A stretch of 64,000 nucleotides of DNA from Pelodera strongyloides. Its lineage: Eukaryota > Nematoda > Chromadorea > Rhabditida > Rhabditidae. The notes beneath the pieces are model-generated. The model had not been told where the DNA came from. It worked only from the letters and a program-made list of their open reading frames with translations, and did no database searches. The DNA lies in NCBI GenBank assembly GCA_036852015.1, contig JAANDG010000015.1:310001-374000 (forward strand). The letters are read 5' to 3'. The position numbers and the translations under genes are program-made. Shown piece by piece: positions 23,897-34,169 of the stretch. The stretch's first letter is position 1, and each line of letters starts with the position of its first letter.

Positions 23897-26268
23897 ATGA
23901 GGACCCTAATTTGCTTATTGGCGACATGCCTTGCCGTCTCAGCCATTATTCGGTAGGTTTATTTTGGATACTACTTTTGAGATACTACTAGAGCCTAGAA
24001 CATTTCATGCAAAACCATACACTACATCTTTTCTTTGTTTACTTTTAGAGGAAATTTTATTTATTTAAACGAAATACATCGTTGTGAGTTCCTCTTCTAT
24101 TTACATGCAATACAATAATTTTTGCGTTTTAGTGTGCCCATGCACAAGACCACACACAGCAGAAAATCGTACAACCCCAACCTTATTGGTGAATATCTCA
24201 AGCAGAAGTATGTGAAGGACCACAAATTCAACAACCTGGCCTACAACGAGGGACTTTCTGACTACTCCAACGTATGCTTTTTTTTGCAATGAAAAGTGAA
24301 AAGATGTTTCACTCCGGTATACACACAAGTTGCCAAAAAATTCCACGATCCGCTTTCGTGGCATGAAATAAGGAAGCTGCTACCACATCATAAAGTTTAT
24401 TGCGCTTTTTGATAGATAAGGACTGCTCGGAGATCATTCTGATCACCCACGTTTCTTTGTCAGCAGATCTTTGCCGATAAGGAGGCTGCTTGCACAATAG
24501 GAACGGGAATTACAGACCGTATTCAAAAACTTACTAAATGCATCGTGAAATATGTAGTCACAAATAAAGTAACGTACTAAACACGTGAACTAGTGAAGTG
24601 TTATAACAATTGTTTCTTCGAAACACCAACGTGGTTTTGCAGGCCCAGTACTATGGAACTCTCTCAGTGGGAACCCCTCCCCAGAACTTCAAGGTTCTCT
24701 TCGACACTGGATCATCGAACCTGTGGCTTCCATGCTCCGACTGTCCTTTCTCCAACATCGCTTGCCTCCTCCACAACAAGTTCAACTGCAAGAAGTCATC
24801 CACTTGCACTGCCACCGGAGCTGCCTTCGAGATTCAGTACGGATCTGGATCAATGACTGGAACCGTGGACAATGATATCGTCTGCGTACGTTTATAGTTA
24901 TTTGTACTGACTTGGTTTGTTCTCCTATAGCGCAATCCAAAACAACTCTAAATAAACTAGGAAGCTGTTTTGATAGAATTATTTGCAGTTCGGATCTTCT
25001 GACTCTGGTTTCTGCACTGATAAGACCCAAGGACTCGCTTGCGCCGAACAGGAGCCCGGAATAGCCTTTGTTGTGAGTGCATTTGTCATGAAGGAAATCC
25101 ACAGTTATGATTGGTAGATTAAACAACCGTCTGAGATTCCTTTAGTGTATTTGCACACGTGTTATTTTCTTCAGGCTGCTCAGTTCGACGGTATCCTCGG
25201 AATGGGATGGGACACTATTTCCGTTAACAAGATCCCCCAGCCTATGGACCAGATCTTCGCCAATGATGTGAGCGTGATGAGATAAATTATTGTATTTCAG
25301 AACACATATTTTGTACACTTGGTCATATGCTAGGTATGTGCAAGGGATGTTTAGTTACGAAATTACAGGCCATTTGCAAGGACAAGCTGTTCGCTTTCTA
25401 CTTGAACCGCGACTTGAACGACAACACCGTTGGAGGAGAGATGACCCTCTGTGGAATGGACCCCGCCCACTACACCGTAGGTCATATTATGGTTGAGCAA
25501 CATAACATATACTATTCACATCTAAATCACACCCAACAGCTACAAGCAAAATCAAACAGGAAAACATACGTCTATCAATAATTAACTATCAAAAATTCTA
25601 CAGGGAAGCATCGCTTGGGACCCTCTCAAGTCCGAGGACTACTGGAGAATTTCCCTCGGAGCACTGACCGTTAACGGAAAGAAGGTCGTATCTTCTCCCA
25701 TTGACGCTATCGTCGACACCGGAACCTCACTCTTGGCTGGACCCACCGACACCATCAAGGAGGTATGCGTCTTCCCTTTGTGTTCAGTATATCTTATCAA
25801 CAATTGCTGAAACCAATGATCTAATCGGTGATTATTCTAGATCCAAAAGCAAATCGGAGCCTTCCCCGTTGTGAACGGAGAGTACGAAATCGACTGTAAC
25901 AGAATCCCCCATCTGCCTCCCATCACCTTCACCATTGGAGGACAGGACTTCACCCTCCAGGGCAAGGACTACGTGCTCGAGATCACTGAAGAGGTTGGTC
26001 GAAGCTGTGATTCCGCTAGTTATACTGATTTTACTAATTGCAACATGGATGGTTCATAGGAGTGACGCACAACGTTCATGTTAATAAAGCCAAATTTTTG
26101 CAGGGAGTGAGCATTTGCATCTCCGGATTCATGGGACTTGATGTCCCCGCCCCCAACGGACCCCTCTGGATTCTGGGAGACGTGTTCATCGGTCGCTTCT
26201 ATTCCGTTTTCGATCGCCAGAACATGAGGGTCGGATTCGCTCAGGCCGCAATCAAACCATCGCAATAA
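23897..26268 (+). CDS. Secreted cathepsin-D-like aspartic protease (399 aa)
   Basis: Nine exons join in phase: 23897-23952, 24133-24271, 24643-24885, 24989-25072, 25175-25267, 25369-25476, 25604-25762, 25841-25993, 26104-26268. A signal peptide ([16 protein letters not shown]) is followed by a short propeptide. The mature pepsin-fold enzyme shows both catalytic motifs (FDTGSSNLW and VDTGTS), the flap YGSGSMTG and the C-terminal [16 protein letters not shown]. Length is normal for family A1. It should hydrolyse proteins at acid pH in lysosome or gut lumen. Codon use is strongly biased towards C-ending codons and GGA/CTC, unlike the neighbours, suggesting high expression; with the GATA site upstream, the likely tissue is intestine (inference). 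A cysteine-rich insert after the first active site ([14 protein letters not shown]) resembles nematode digestive members. The donor after 25993 is GTTGGT, slightly unusual. AATAAA lies at 26287. Confidence 0.93.
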
Positions 26269-27088
26269 ATCATTCGATATCAGATTAATAAAATAAATAC
26301 TATAAAACACTTAGATCATTGATTGGGTCTAATATGAAATGTAATTGAACGGAAAATTGCGGATAGAAAAAAAGCATCTAATGGCAAGTTCGAGGTGTTT
26401 TGTCTCTCGAGTTTACTGGTTCTGTGCTGGTCGTGAAGAGCAACTGTAAAAAGGACTCTAATTATTCGATGATATGTTTACATACTAAAATGAGTATCGA
26501 GAAGGTAGAATGAAGTACCGGCTAACAGCCGAAGCGTGCTGTTGAAAGTAAATGTTTATCGTTGGAAAAACATTCCGGAATACATTTGCTTAGATTCTGC
26601 ATACGCGTTGGAATAAGACCGAATATTTTTCGACTCTCAATTTTCCCTTTTGATAGCAGGAGCTGAATACACGCCGTGATTTCAAGTTTTTCTGTACCAT
26701 CAGAAATTGACATTCAAATTCAAATTAAATTGCACTCTTTGCGAATTTTATATATTTCAGAAATAGAGGATAGCTTCCGTGCGCTTTCCGTCGAATCTTT
26801 TCACAATAGTCCCTCATTCCTTGACGTTTGTGATCTTTTTTACAATTTTGTGAATTGTATGTGTTGTCTTGAAAGCAATGTTTTGCCATCACTAGTGATC
26901 AAACAACGGAGATGTTATGTCTGCAAACGGACAAGACATATTCATTAATTATCAGCTAGATGTCTATAAAAGTGTAATTTTCAATGAACATCGCTACAAT
27001 AGTTTTAAATTAATCTTATTTTGCTATACTGTACATCTCTCAACTCTAATCGAAACGCAAGTGCTTAACTATTTGCATTGTTACAGAA
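26269..27088. other. Intergenic
   Basis: Holds the protease 3' UTR and, at the right end, the promoter of the first cysteine-rich gene. Two open frames (26676-26948 and 26917-27171) overlap without splice support. Nothing else seen. Confidence 0.4.
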
Positions 27089-27730
27089 ATGTTCTGCAAA
27101 ATCACCATCTTTCTCGTTCTAGCAGTTGTTGCGTATTCGCAAATGGTATGTTTTGCAATCCTTCACAATAAGTGAAAAGGAAAGGAAATACAATCAAAAC
27201 TAAAACAAGGAAAGGAAAGGAAACTTGAATCAAACCTGAAACTCAGCCACTCGTTTTCAAAATCAGTATTTATTCATTTCAGTTCAACAGACAAAACGCC
27301 GTGCCTTGTGGATTCAGTGAGTTTTTCTTTAATTCAAAGTTGGTGCGTTAATTGACTTGAAAATGGTATGGATACTGATCGATTATATCTCAAATTGCAG
27401 CATGCACCCGTCAGACCGCATTCACCGTGAGCATTGACGGGAGAAACACACGTGCAACCTGCAGTGATGGCGATGTGGCGAACCGGTGCCAGGGATGTTG
27501 TGTATCTGCGGGACTTGCCGCCGGACTTTCAACGGTTTGTTTATCATCATATCTTACTTCATGTTTTTATCAAATTTCAGTAGAAGAATATTGAGGGGCA
27601 ACGACGTGATATCTGGTTTATTTCTCATATGTTTTGCTTTCAGAACCTAGTATCCGGCTTTCCTTCAACCGATAAAACCTCTTGCGTGTGTTGCTTCCTC
27701 AACAATAATAGAGGATGCCCGATGTTCTAA
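27089..27730 (+). CDS. Small secreted cysteine-rich protein, array copy 1 (103 aa)
   Basis: Four exons: 27089-27145, 27283-27316, 27401-27534, 27644-27730. The start lies three bases behind TTACAG, consistent with spliced-leader trans-splicing. A signal peptide (MFCKITIFLVLAVVAYS) is followed by PCGF-TCTRQ, a basic middle with C..C.GCC, AGLAAGLST, and the terminal C-V-C-C-F then RGCP motif. Ten cysteines follow the signal peptide, suggesting a disulphide-stabilised extracellular peptide. I do not recognise the family. Copy 2 (28242) and copy 3 (30196) share exon phases, the split codon inside PCGF and the cysteine positions. AATAAA overlaps the stop region (27730-27735), giving a very short 3' UTR. 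Function unknown; a cuticle, gut-lumen or defence peptide are all open. Confidence 0.8.
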
Positions 27731-28241
27731 ATAAATACATTTCATACTTTTTTTCTGCAACTTATGTTCAAAAACTCGTGGTTGAGTTGCAAACGTGTGT
27801 GTGTTAAAAACAGTAGTCCTCGAAATAAGCATGTGAACTATTTGATGGAAGCGTCATCTGCAGTTAAAATGAGTTAAACATTGGAATATTTTGATGACTG
27901 AACTTCTTGGGAAAAAAAAGTATTTATTTCACCGAAGCTTGGGAACTGTTTCTGTGTTACCAGTTGTTTTGATTGGCCATTTCCTGAATTGTGTGTGTTT
28001 TGTCTTAAAATAATGTCCTTTTTTTCCTTCAGGATTGTTCAAAAACCCCGATAAATAACCCGATGCAAACAGACTAGACATTCATGAATGTCAGCTACAA
28101 CTCTATAACATCTTAATGGAATTTTTAATGGGCACTGATACACTATATTAAAACGTTGCACTATATTAGAATTGACCACATTGTCACTGTGTTGCTCTTC
28201 GAGTTTTTAGCGAAACGGAAGTAGCATCACTATCTTGAGAA

Positions 28242-28913
28242 ATGTTTTGCAAAGTCACCGTTATTCTCGTGCTAACAGCTGTAGCTCTTTGTCAACAGGT
28301 GTGCTTGTATTAAATTTATTTCAACCTTAGTGAAGGATTTATAAGCTCCAAAAAAATAACACGTAATATTAATGTGTAATCATTTCAGAGCAAACTTCCT
28401 TGTGGATTCAGTGGGTTCCTTTCTTTTAGTGCCTTTGCACAACTTACAATTAGGTTATGGAGAGGCTTCTTCCACAGAAGATTCGTGACAAAGATAATGG
28501 TCGATCAGATGCATAATTTCAGGTTGCAGCCGTCAATCTCAGAACACTCTTAAAATAGGTGGTAGCGTCGTAAAAGCCAACTACTACGGAGCTGGATGCC
28601 GTGAATATTGTGCCAGCGCAGCACTTGCTGCAGGTTTATCAACGGTTTGTCTTTCCCTCTTTAGCTGCCCTCGAATGATATGCTGCACATGCACACTATC
28701 GTTTTCTTTTACGTATGATATATTTTCTGTTATTTATATTTTCAATATTATACCACGACACTTCAGCTGATACTATCATGAATATGTCCACATTTAGCCG
28801 TTTAAGACTTTATGTGTTGCTTTCAGGAATTTGCCTCCCAATATCCTACGCTCGATGACCTCGAGTGTGTGTGCTGCTTCCTCAACAAGGGTAGAGGATG
28901 TCCGACGTACTAA
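28242..28913 (+). CDS. Small secreted cysteine-rich protein, array copy 2 (95 aa)
   Basis: Four exons: 28242-28298, 28389-28410, 28523-28644, 28827-28913. The signal peptide MFCKVTVILVLTAVALC is near-identical to copy 1. LPCGF-SCSRQ follows, then a middle with Gly-Cys-Arg-Glu-Tyr-Cys instead of the GCC of copy 1, the same AALAAGLST exon end, and a last exon of identical length (87 bp) ending C-V-C-C-F-L-N-K-G-R-G-C-P. AATAAA directly overlaps the stop. Exon phases are the same as in copy 1, so this is a tandem duplicate rather than a retrocopy. The middle exon is more diverged than the flanking ones. No enzymatic motif is present. Confidence 0.8.
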
Positions 28914-29180
28914 ATAAAAATGTTCATTGTGTTTCATTTTGAAAATTATGCATAAAATAACTATGCCCATTTGCTAACGCATAAAGTTTTAAGAACGAAA
29001 CAGTTGGACTAAAAAGGGCGAATGCCATGAGTGTTTTTTTGTTTGTTTTATACGTAATTATCGTTAGCCGGTAACAGACAGGTGTTTGGAATATTAGGAG
29101 AAGGTGGAAATGGGAGGTAGTGAACAGGGCGAAATTATTATTATGTACATACAGCGCACAAATTTGCCGACTTATATTTA

Positions 29181-29369
29181 ATGGATATATTGTTATCTTG
29201 TTGTTGTTTGTTATTGACCCTTACTTGTGAATTGAATAAACACTGTGACTTTCCATGTGGAGGTCATTGTTGGGTCCTATGTTGTCGTTTCAACAGAACA
29301 ATGCAAATAATTGTTGCACAATCACAAAAGGAATTGGATTATATACTTAACGTTATTGAATATCACTGA
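29181..29369 (+). CDS. Possible intronless cysteine-rich mini-protein (62 aa)
   Basis: A single open frame from ATG to TGA between copies 2 and 3. The N-terminus is signal-peptide-like (MDILLSCCCLLLTLTC). It is followed by CDFPCGGHC and LCCRFNR, which echo the PCG and CCF-N-R blocks of the array, then a Cys-free tail. It lacks the family's splice pattern. It may be a diverged member, the relic of one, or chance. Confidence 0.25.
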   Translation: MDILLSCCCLLLTLTCELNKHCDFPCGGHCWVLCCRFNRTMQIIVAQSQKELDYILNVIEYH

Positions 29370-30195
29370 ACTAGATAGGATGATGCTATATGAAGGTAGC
29401 ATGGAACACCCAAACCATCGGCAATACTTGAGATTTCTTTCCAGATGTTTGTGTCAGGAGTAATTTAGAATACACAATTGGTTCCTAGTCAGTAGTCTCG
29501 TGTAGTGAAGTAAGGTGTCTTTGGGCCTACTTGTGGTCGTCATTCTCTAAGTTATATTGACTGTTTATCAATAAACCCTTAGTGTCATATCTATGTTTAG
29601 ATGAGTTAGTTCTAATACCTGATTTGTTCACAGTCAAGACAACTCAAAGTTATGTAGTGATTTCGAGTGTTTCCGACCATTCACTTCTTTTGGATGTAAT
29701 ATTGCTGTATTTCAAGACGCACCAGCCGATAATGTATTCAGAATTCTGCCGCACGTTTCCTATTAAATCAGAAACTCCATGCGGCTCACAGAATGATTGT
29801 TCGGGCAGAGGAGATGTATATTGTTTGATTTTGTATTTATTTATATTTTCGATGGCTGATGAGGGATAATGTGTGCACTTCTTTTCGGATAATGATTATC
29901 AATCAATGTTCGCTGAACTTATTCATCATTGTCGAAAAATTTCTTTCAGGAAAGTGAAACATATGGTGAAACGTATTTGTTACACCAACATACATTATTA
30001 TTCTTATGTCAACAGCCACAACAGAGACATACGCGTTTATTATGTCTCGTAATACTTTTTCAGCGTATAAAAGATTCACATTCAGTGGAAGAATGTCATT
30101 TCTGGCTTCTTATACCCACTATAACTGTTCGTTTCCAATTCATAAACACATGGTTGTCTAAAAGCATAATATAATTCTTTAAAACAATTATTTAG

Positions 30196-31484
30196 ATGTT
30201 TGGACGAAACAGTGTTGCACTGATTTTGTTCATGCTGGTCGTTTCGGTGGCTGCTCAGGTATTATTAAGCACTTTTCTGGTTGAGATTATTAATGCGCGA
30301 ACGATCCATTTGGACAATATGTAGCTCTGCATGTAATCTCTTCCCGGCATCCGTAACGGACATAGAGGTATTTTTGTGTCATCTAGGGACGCAGAGGCAG
30401 CAACAGTAACAGTAACGAAAGAAGACGACCGGGAGGTGTGTTGACTTGTTTCTCATTTAGTACAATTATTGCATTATTGTACATGTGTGTGGAATGAATA
30501 AAAATGAAAGGGATCCGGGCCTCGTTTCCCAATTACTGAATTTGTGCGCTTGAGGAGCGGCATATTTATCCTTGGGGAGGGGGCTAAAGTAGGTCCACAC
30601 ACGAATCAAATGGTATGCTAGGCCGCCGACGTGATTCAAGCGGGGACGACTGGACCGGCAGTCACAGTCACAGTCACAGTCGTGAAAGAAGAATAGGGCA
30701 GCGACAGCCCAGTTTGTTTCCATGACATTTATAGATTTCCCCAGAACTTAAGTAAACGTCTTACTCGACTCTCCGCATGTATATGGCCAGTCATGCAGCA
30801 CCTAAAACAATACCTGACAGTAAGTATGAAACCAAACTTCATGTTTACTTAATCTTCTTTTTTTAGGTAATTCGGGTGGATTCCCACGCCCCCCGCCCCA
30901 GCCTCAGCCTCGGCCCCAGCCCCAGCCCCAGCCACCACAAACTCAAATTCCGTGCGGATTCTGTAAGTAACAAATGTTTTTGCAGATTAGTTTATTGAAG
31001 TTACATACTACCACATACACATTGCCTTTAGCGAGCTTCTTTAATTATAAAGCAGTCAACTTTCAGTTTGCACCCGACAGGCTTCCGCTAGCGTCTTCAT
31101 GAATGGGTTTGTCCGTCGCCAGCAATGTAATTGGTCGAACACGAATCAAGGACATAATTGTGCCAGTTGTTGTGCCAGATCCGCTACTGAACAGGGAATT
31201 CCCTCGGTTGGTAATAGGCAATTTAAGAAGCGTGCTTTTTATATTCGGCAGAAATGAACAATTACATGTATCATAGGATACAAGTGTATGTTGTGTAGAA
31301 TTGCATTAACGGGTGTGCCACAAATCCGCCATTGATAACAACAATTCAGGGCAGCGTTGCTGGTTTCCCTTCTGCTGACTTCCGATCATGCGTTTGTTGT
31401 TTCAACAGACAGTGTGGAGGTCCCTCTTTCCCCGGAGGCCCCGTTATCACCTCTGTTGCTGCTGGACAACCGAACGGAAAATAA
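30196..31484 (+). CDS. Secreted cysteine-rich protein with Pro/Gln-rich insert, array copy 3 (160 aa)
   Basis: Five exons: 30196-30258, 30387-30435, 30867-30962, 31067-31206, 31350-31484. ATG follows TTTAG directly. The signal peptide (MFGRNSVALILFMLVVSVAA) is diverged from copies 1 and 2. An extra exon encodes an Arg/Ser/Asn-rich stretch (RRGSNSNSNERRRPG). The next adds PRPPPQPQPRPQPQPQPPQ before the family's PCGF, whose codon is split at the same place. The core continues FCTRQASAS, a C..C...CC middle, and SCVCCFNRQCGG. The C-terminus is extended by a Gly/Pro/Val-rich tail absent from the other copies. The Pro-rich insert suggests an extracellular-matrix or cuticle-surface role, which is inference only. 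The intron after exon 2 holds a degenerate second copy of that exon (about 30620-30700). Confidence 0.75.
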
Positions 31485-34169
31485 ATATATTTATTAACCC
31501 GTAGCATTGTAATTTTCAACAAGACGCTCCTCATTTACATCCTTAATTTTGCTAAAAAAACCGTTCAGGTTTCCATTCAATCAGTGCAATTCTTTGCAGT
31601 GGTTTGTATTCAATAAATGTTTTTTTGAACTATCGAAGGGAACCCGATGTTCTGTTGCAACATAACGAACGGCTCAGCTTATGAGATCAGTGTGTATTAT
31701 TCGACGATCTAATCATGATTATCGTGCGCGACAGTGCTCGCTCTAATATCAACAAACAGATAGAAGCACGGAGAAGAAGCTCATACGATATCACACGTTT
31801 TTCTAATATGCAGCTTCTCGTAAGAGTTTATTTCTTTAGAAAAAAAATATTTCTTCTAACAGTGCGTTTTATGTTCTTATAATCACTATGTGTCTGTTTT
31901 GAGGTTTTGTTTATTCTATGCCATAGTAATATGCCATTTTCGATTGATTACATTTCCCAGTAGGAAGGTGTAATATTTTGTGAGGTAAGCCTCAGTTTAC
32001 GAAGAAGGGAAAACCTGAGGTTATGTTTGTGTAGCGGAGTTCTGTGTGGTATCTGTCACTTCGGTGAACTCTATCCACACGGCAAATTGAAAAATCAAAT
32101 AAACACCTGAATTGTGTGTGGAATGGTTCATGCGGACTGGAAAGTATACACTTTCCAATTCATCCAATCTATTGTTTGTCTTTATTCACTATTACTGGTT
32201 CTTCAGATCAACCTTTCATTAGACATATCACGTACCGGAACACTGAAAGCGCTTACTTGCACTAGGGCTGGGCAGGCTTCCGCTAAGGAACGTTTTTTTT
32301 TTAAGTTCCCAGTCACCTAGAACAATAGCTGAATACATCGTCTTATGCACATTTTGTGGCTAAGATTCTATTGGCTTGGATCAATAAGGCTTTATAGTTA
32401 CATGCACTATTTCAGTATCTCGTTTTGGTTCACTCATTAGTAGTTCTTTGTCAGTCAGTCGAACTAACCATACGAGTTAAATGTGATATGACAAGGGATA
32501 GATATGCATTCAGTGCTTTTCTATACTAGTTTGCTCACAATAAAGTAATGTGTGTAACCATATCAACTCTGTAATTGGAAAGTTTAATTTCATATTATTA
32601 CTTTAATCGTCTTGTTTTGCTGAAAACTCACGTGTGTGCTCTCTTTTTTGAATGTTATAAAGGTCCCCGGCTGTGGCGCTTCTTTGCACGCGTTTGTTCC
32701 CACAATAAACCCCAATTTCTGCCCATTTTATTCTTTGAAATGAACATTTTTGGCGTACCGAGTTTCATTTACTGTATCGAATTAATTATTTATATGGAAA
32801 ATTTCGCTAATAAGACTGCTACAAATTGAGAAACTGTTTTGTAAGTGTTTCGATAAGCACTATATAACTCTCGGGCGCCATGACTGTGTGCAAAAACGTT
32901 CTTATCAATAATGTTCCTTAGAGATACAATTCAGAATGGAAACTTCAGGTGGTCTCGTTTTTCTAACCGACAATTTAGACGATATAGGTATGACCTGTTG
33001 CAAGTACCGTTTTAGTAATCTTTAGTTTGTATATCCTGCACATTGCGACAAGCTCATGACAAGTTCTGTTTGATATAATTCACACAACACTGTTAGCAGA
33101 CATTGTATGTAGGCGTTCTATAAAGAAGTCAACACCTATAATGTTTGCATTAACAATTAAAGTGTTTCGTCAGTAACTGTCCGGCGGCGCCAGCGTATGC
33201 TGTACAAAGCTTATCAGTATTCATTTTATTGAACACACACATGATTTTGCCTGCCAAGCATTCTTTCTTTTTTTATTTTATGCCGTTTATATAGTTTCAG
33301 TAGTTATCGATTTATTAGAATGATAAAAAACGTTCATGAATATTCTATACTTGTTAGTGCTTCTTTTTCTGAGTTACGTTCTTTTGTCTTCATATGATTG
33401 GAGAATTAAAGAAAAAAAGTTCAATTTTGAGTCAATGTAAAAGTTTGTTCAGCGATAAAACTTGGTTACACATAAAATGAACCGCTTTTATGAGGATAAT
33501 TTTTGATGACCAGTCTAGTTGACTGAAGCGCCGGAACTTTGGGTGAGCGGAAAGTGATATAAAAGTAGAGCTATTTACTGCAAATAACGGCTGATCTACA
33601 AAACAGTAATCGTGAAATGGTCGATTGTTCACGTGTTCAAGCGTAATGTGAGTGTGGATAATTTTAGGTCGACCTATTTGCAGAATTATTTTCTATTCAT
33701 AACTTGTGAACCCTATATTTGGAACTTGATCCTGCAGTAAATTCGTTTCATTCTTTTGTTGTGGTTTATTCACGGTGACTCATGCTCGCGAGCCGAAAAT
33801 AAAACAACGCTCTTGATTTCACTCGATATTTTTCTTGTTTTGCCATAATCAGTTTTAATATCAAGAATTTAATTTGAGATTGGTTTTCAACCGATGCTTT
33901 TTTTTAGCTTGAAGAACACGTACTCGCAAGTACAATTTTTTCTTAATTGATGCAGCTGTTGAACTTCTTTTAATGGTGCGAAACAGCTTTTATTAGAAGT
34001 GCGCACCAGTCCCTGAAGTGTTCGTGAGCTGGCTAGTTACGGTACTTATATCCTCTTCACAACCTCGTTCGTCATCTTGCCCGTGTTTTAGCTTATATGT
34101 TTTGGGAGTCTTGCTAAATAGTTCCACCTAAATTTGAATTTTCAGGCGACATCCTGAACTGATGAAGTG
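31485..34169. other. Intergenic, AT-rich
   Basis: Apart from the relic near 32250, no exon is supported. The right end holds the promoter of the DOK gene, with TTTTCAG at about 34144, a probable trans-splice acceptor 25 bp before its ATG. Confidence 0.4.
32245..32320 (+). pseudogene. Probable relic of the cysteine-rich family core exon
   Basis: The stretch reading LTCTRAGQASAKER resembles the FCTRQASAS exon start of copy 3 at both protein and DNA level (GGCAGGCTTCCGCTA against CGACAGGCTTCCGCTA). It lacks an acceptor, and no downstream CC motif or last exon follows; the frame runs into a T-rich tract and stops. Best read as a decayed fourth copy. Confidence 0.45.
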
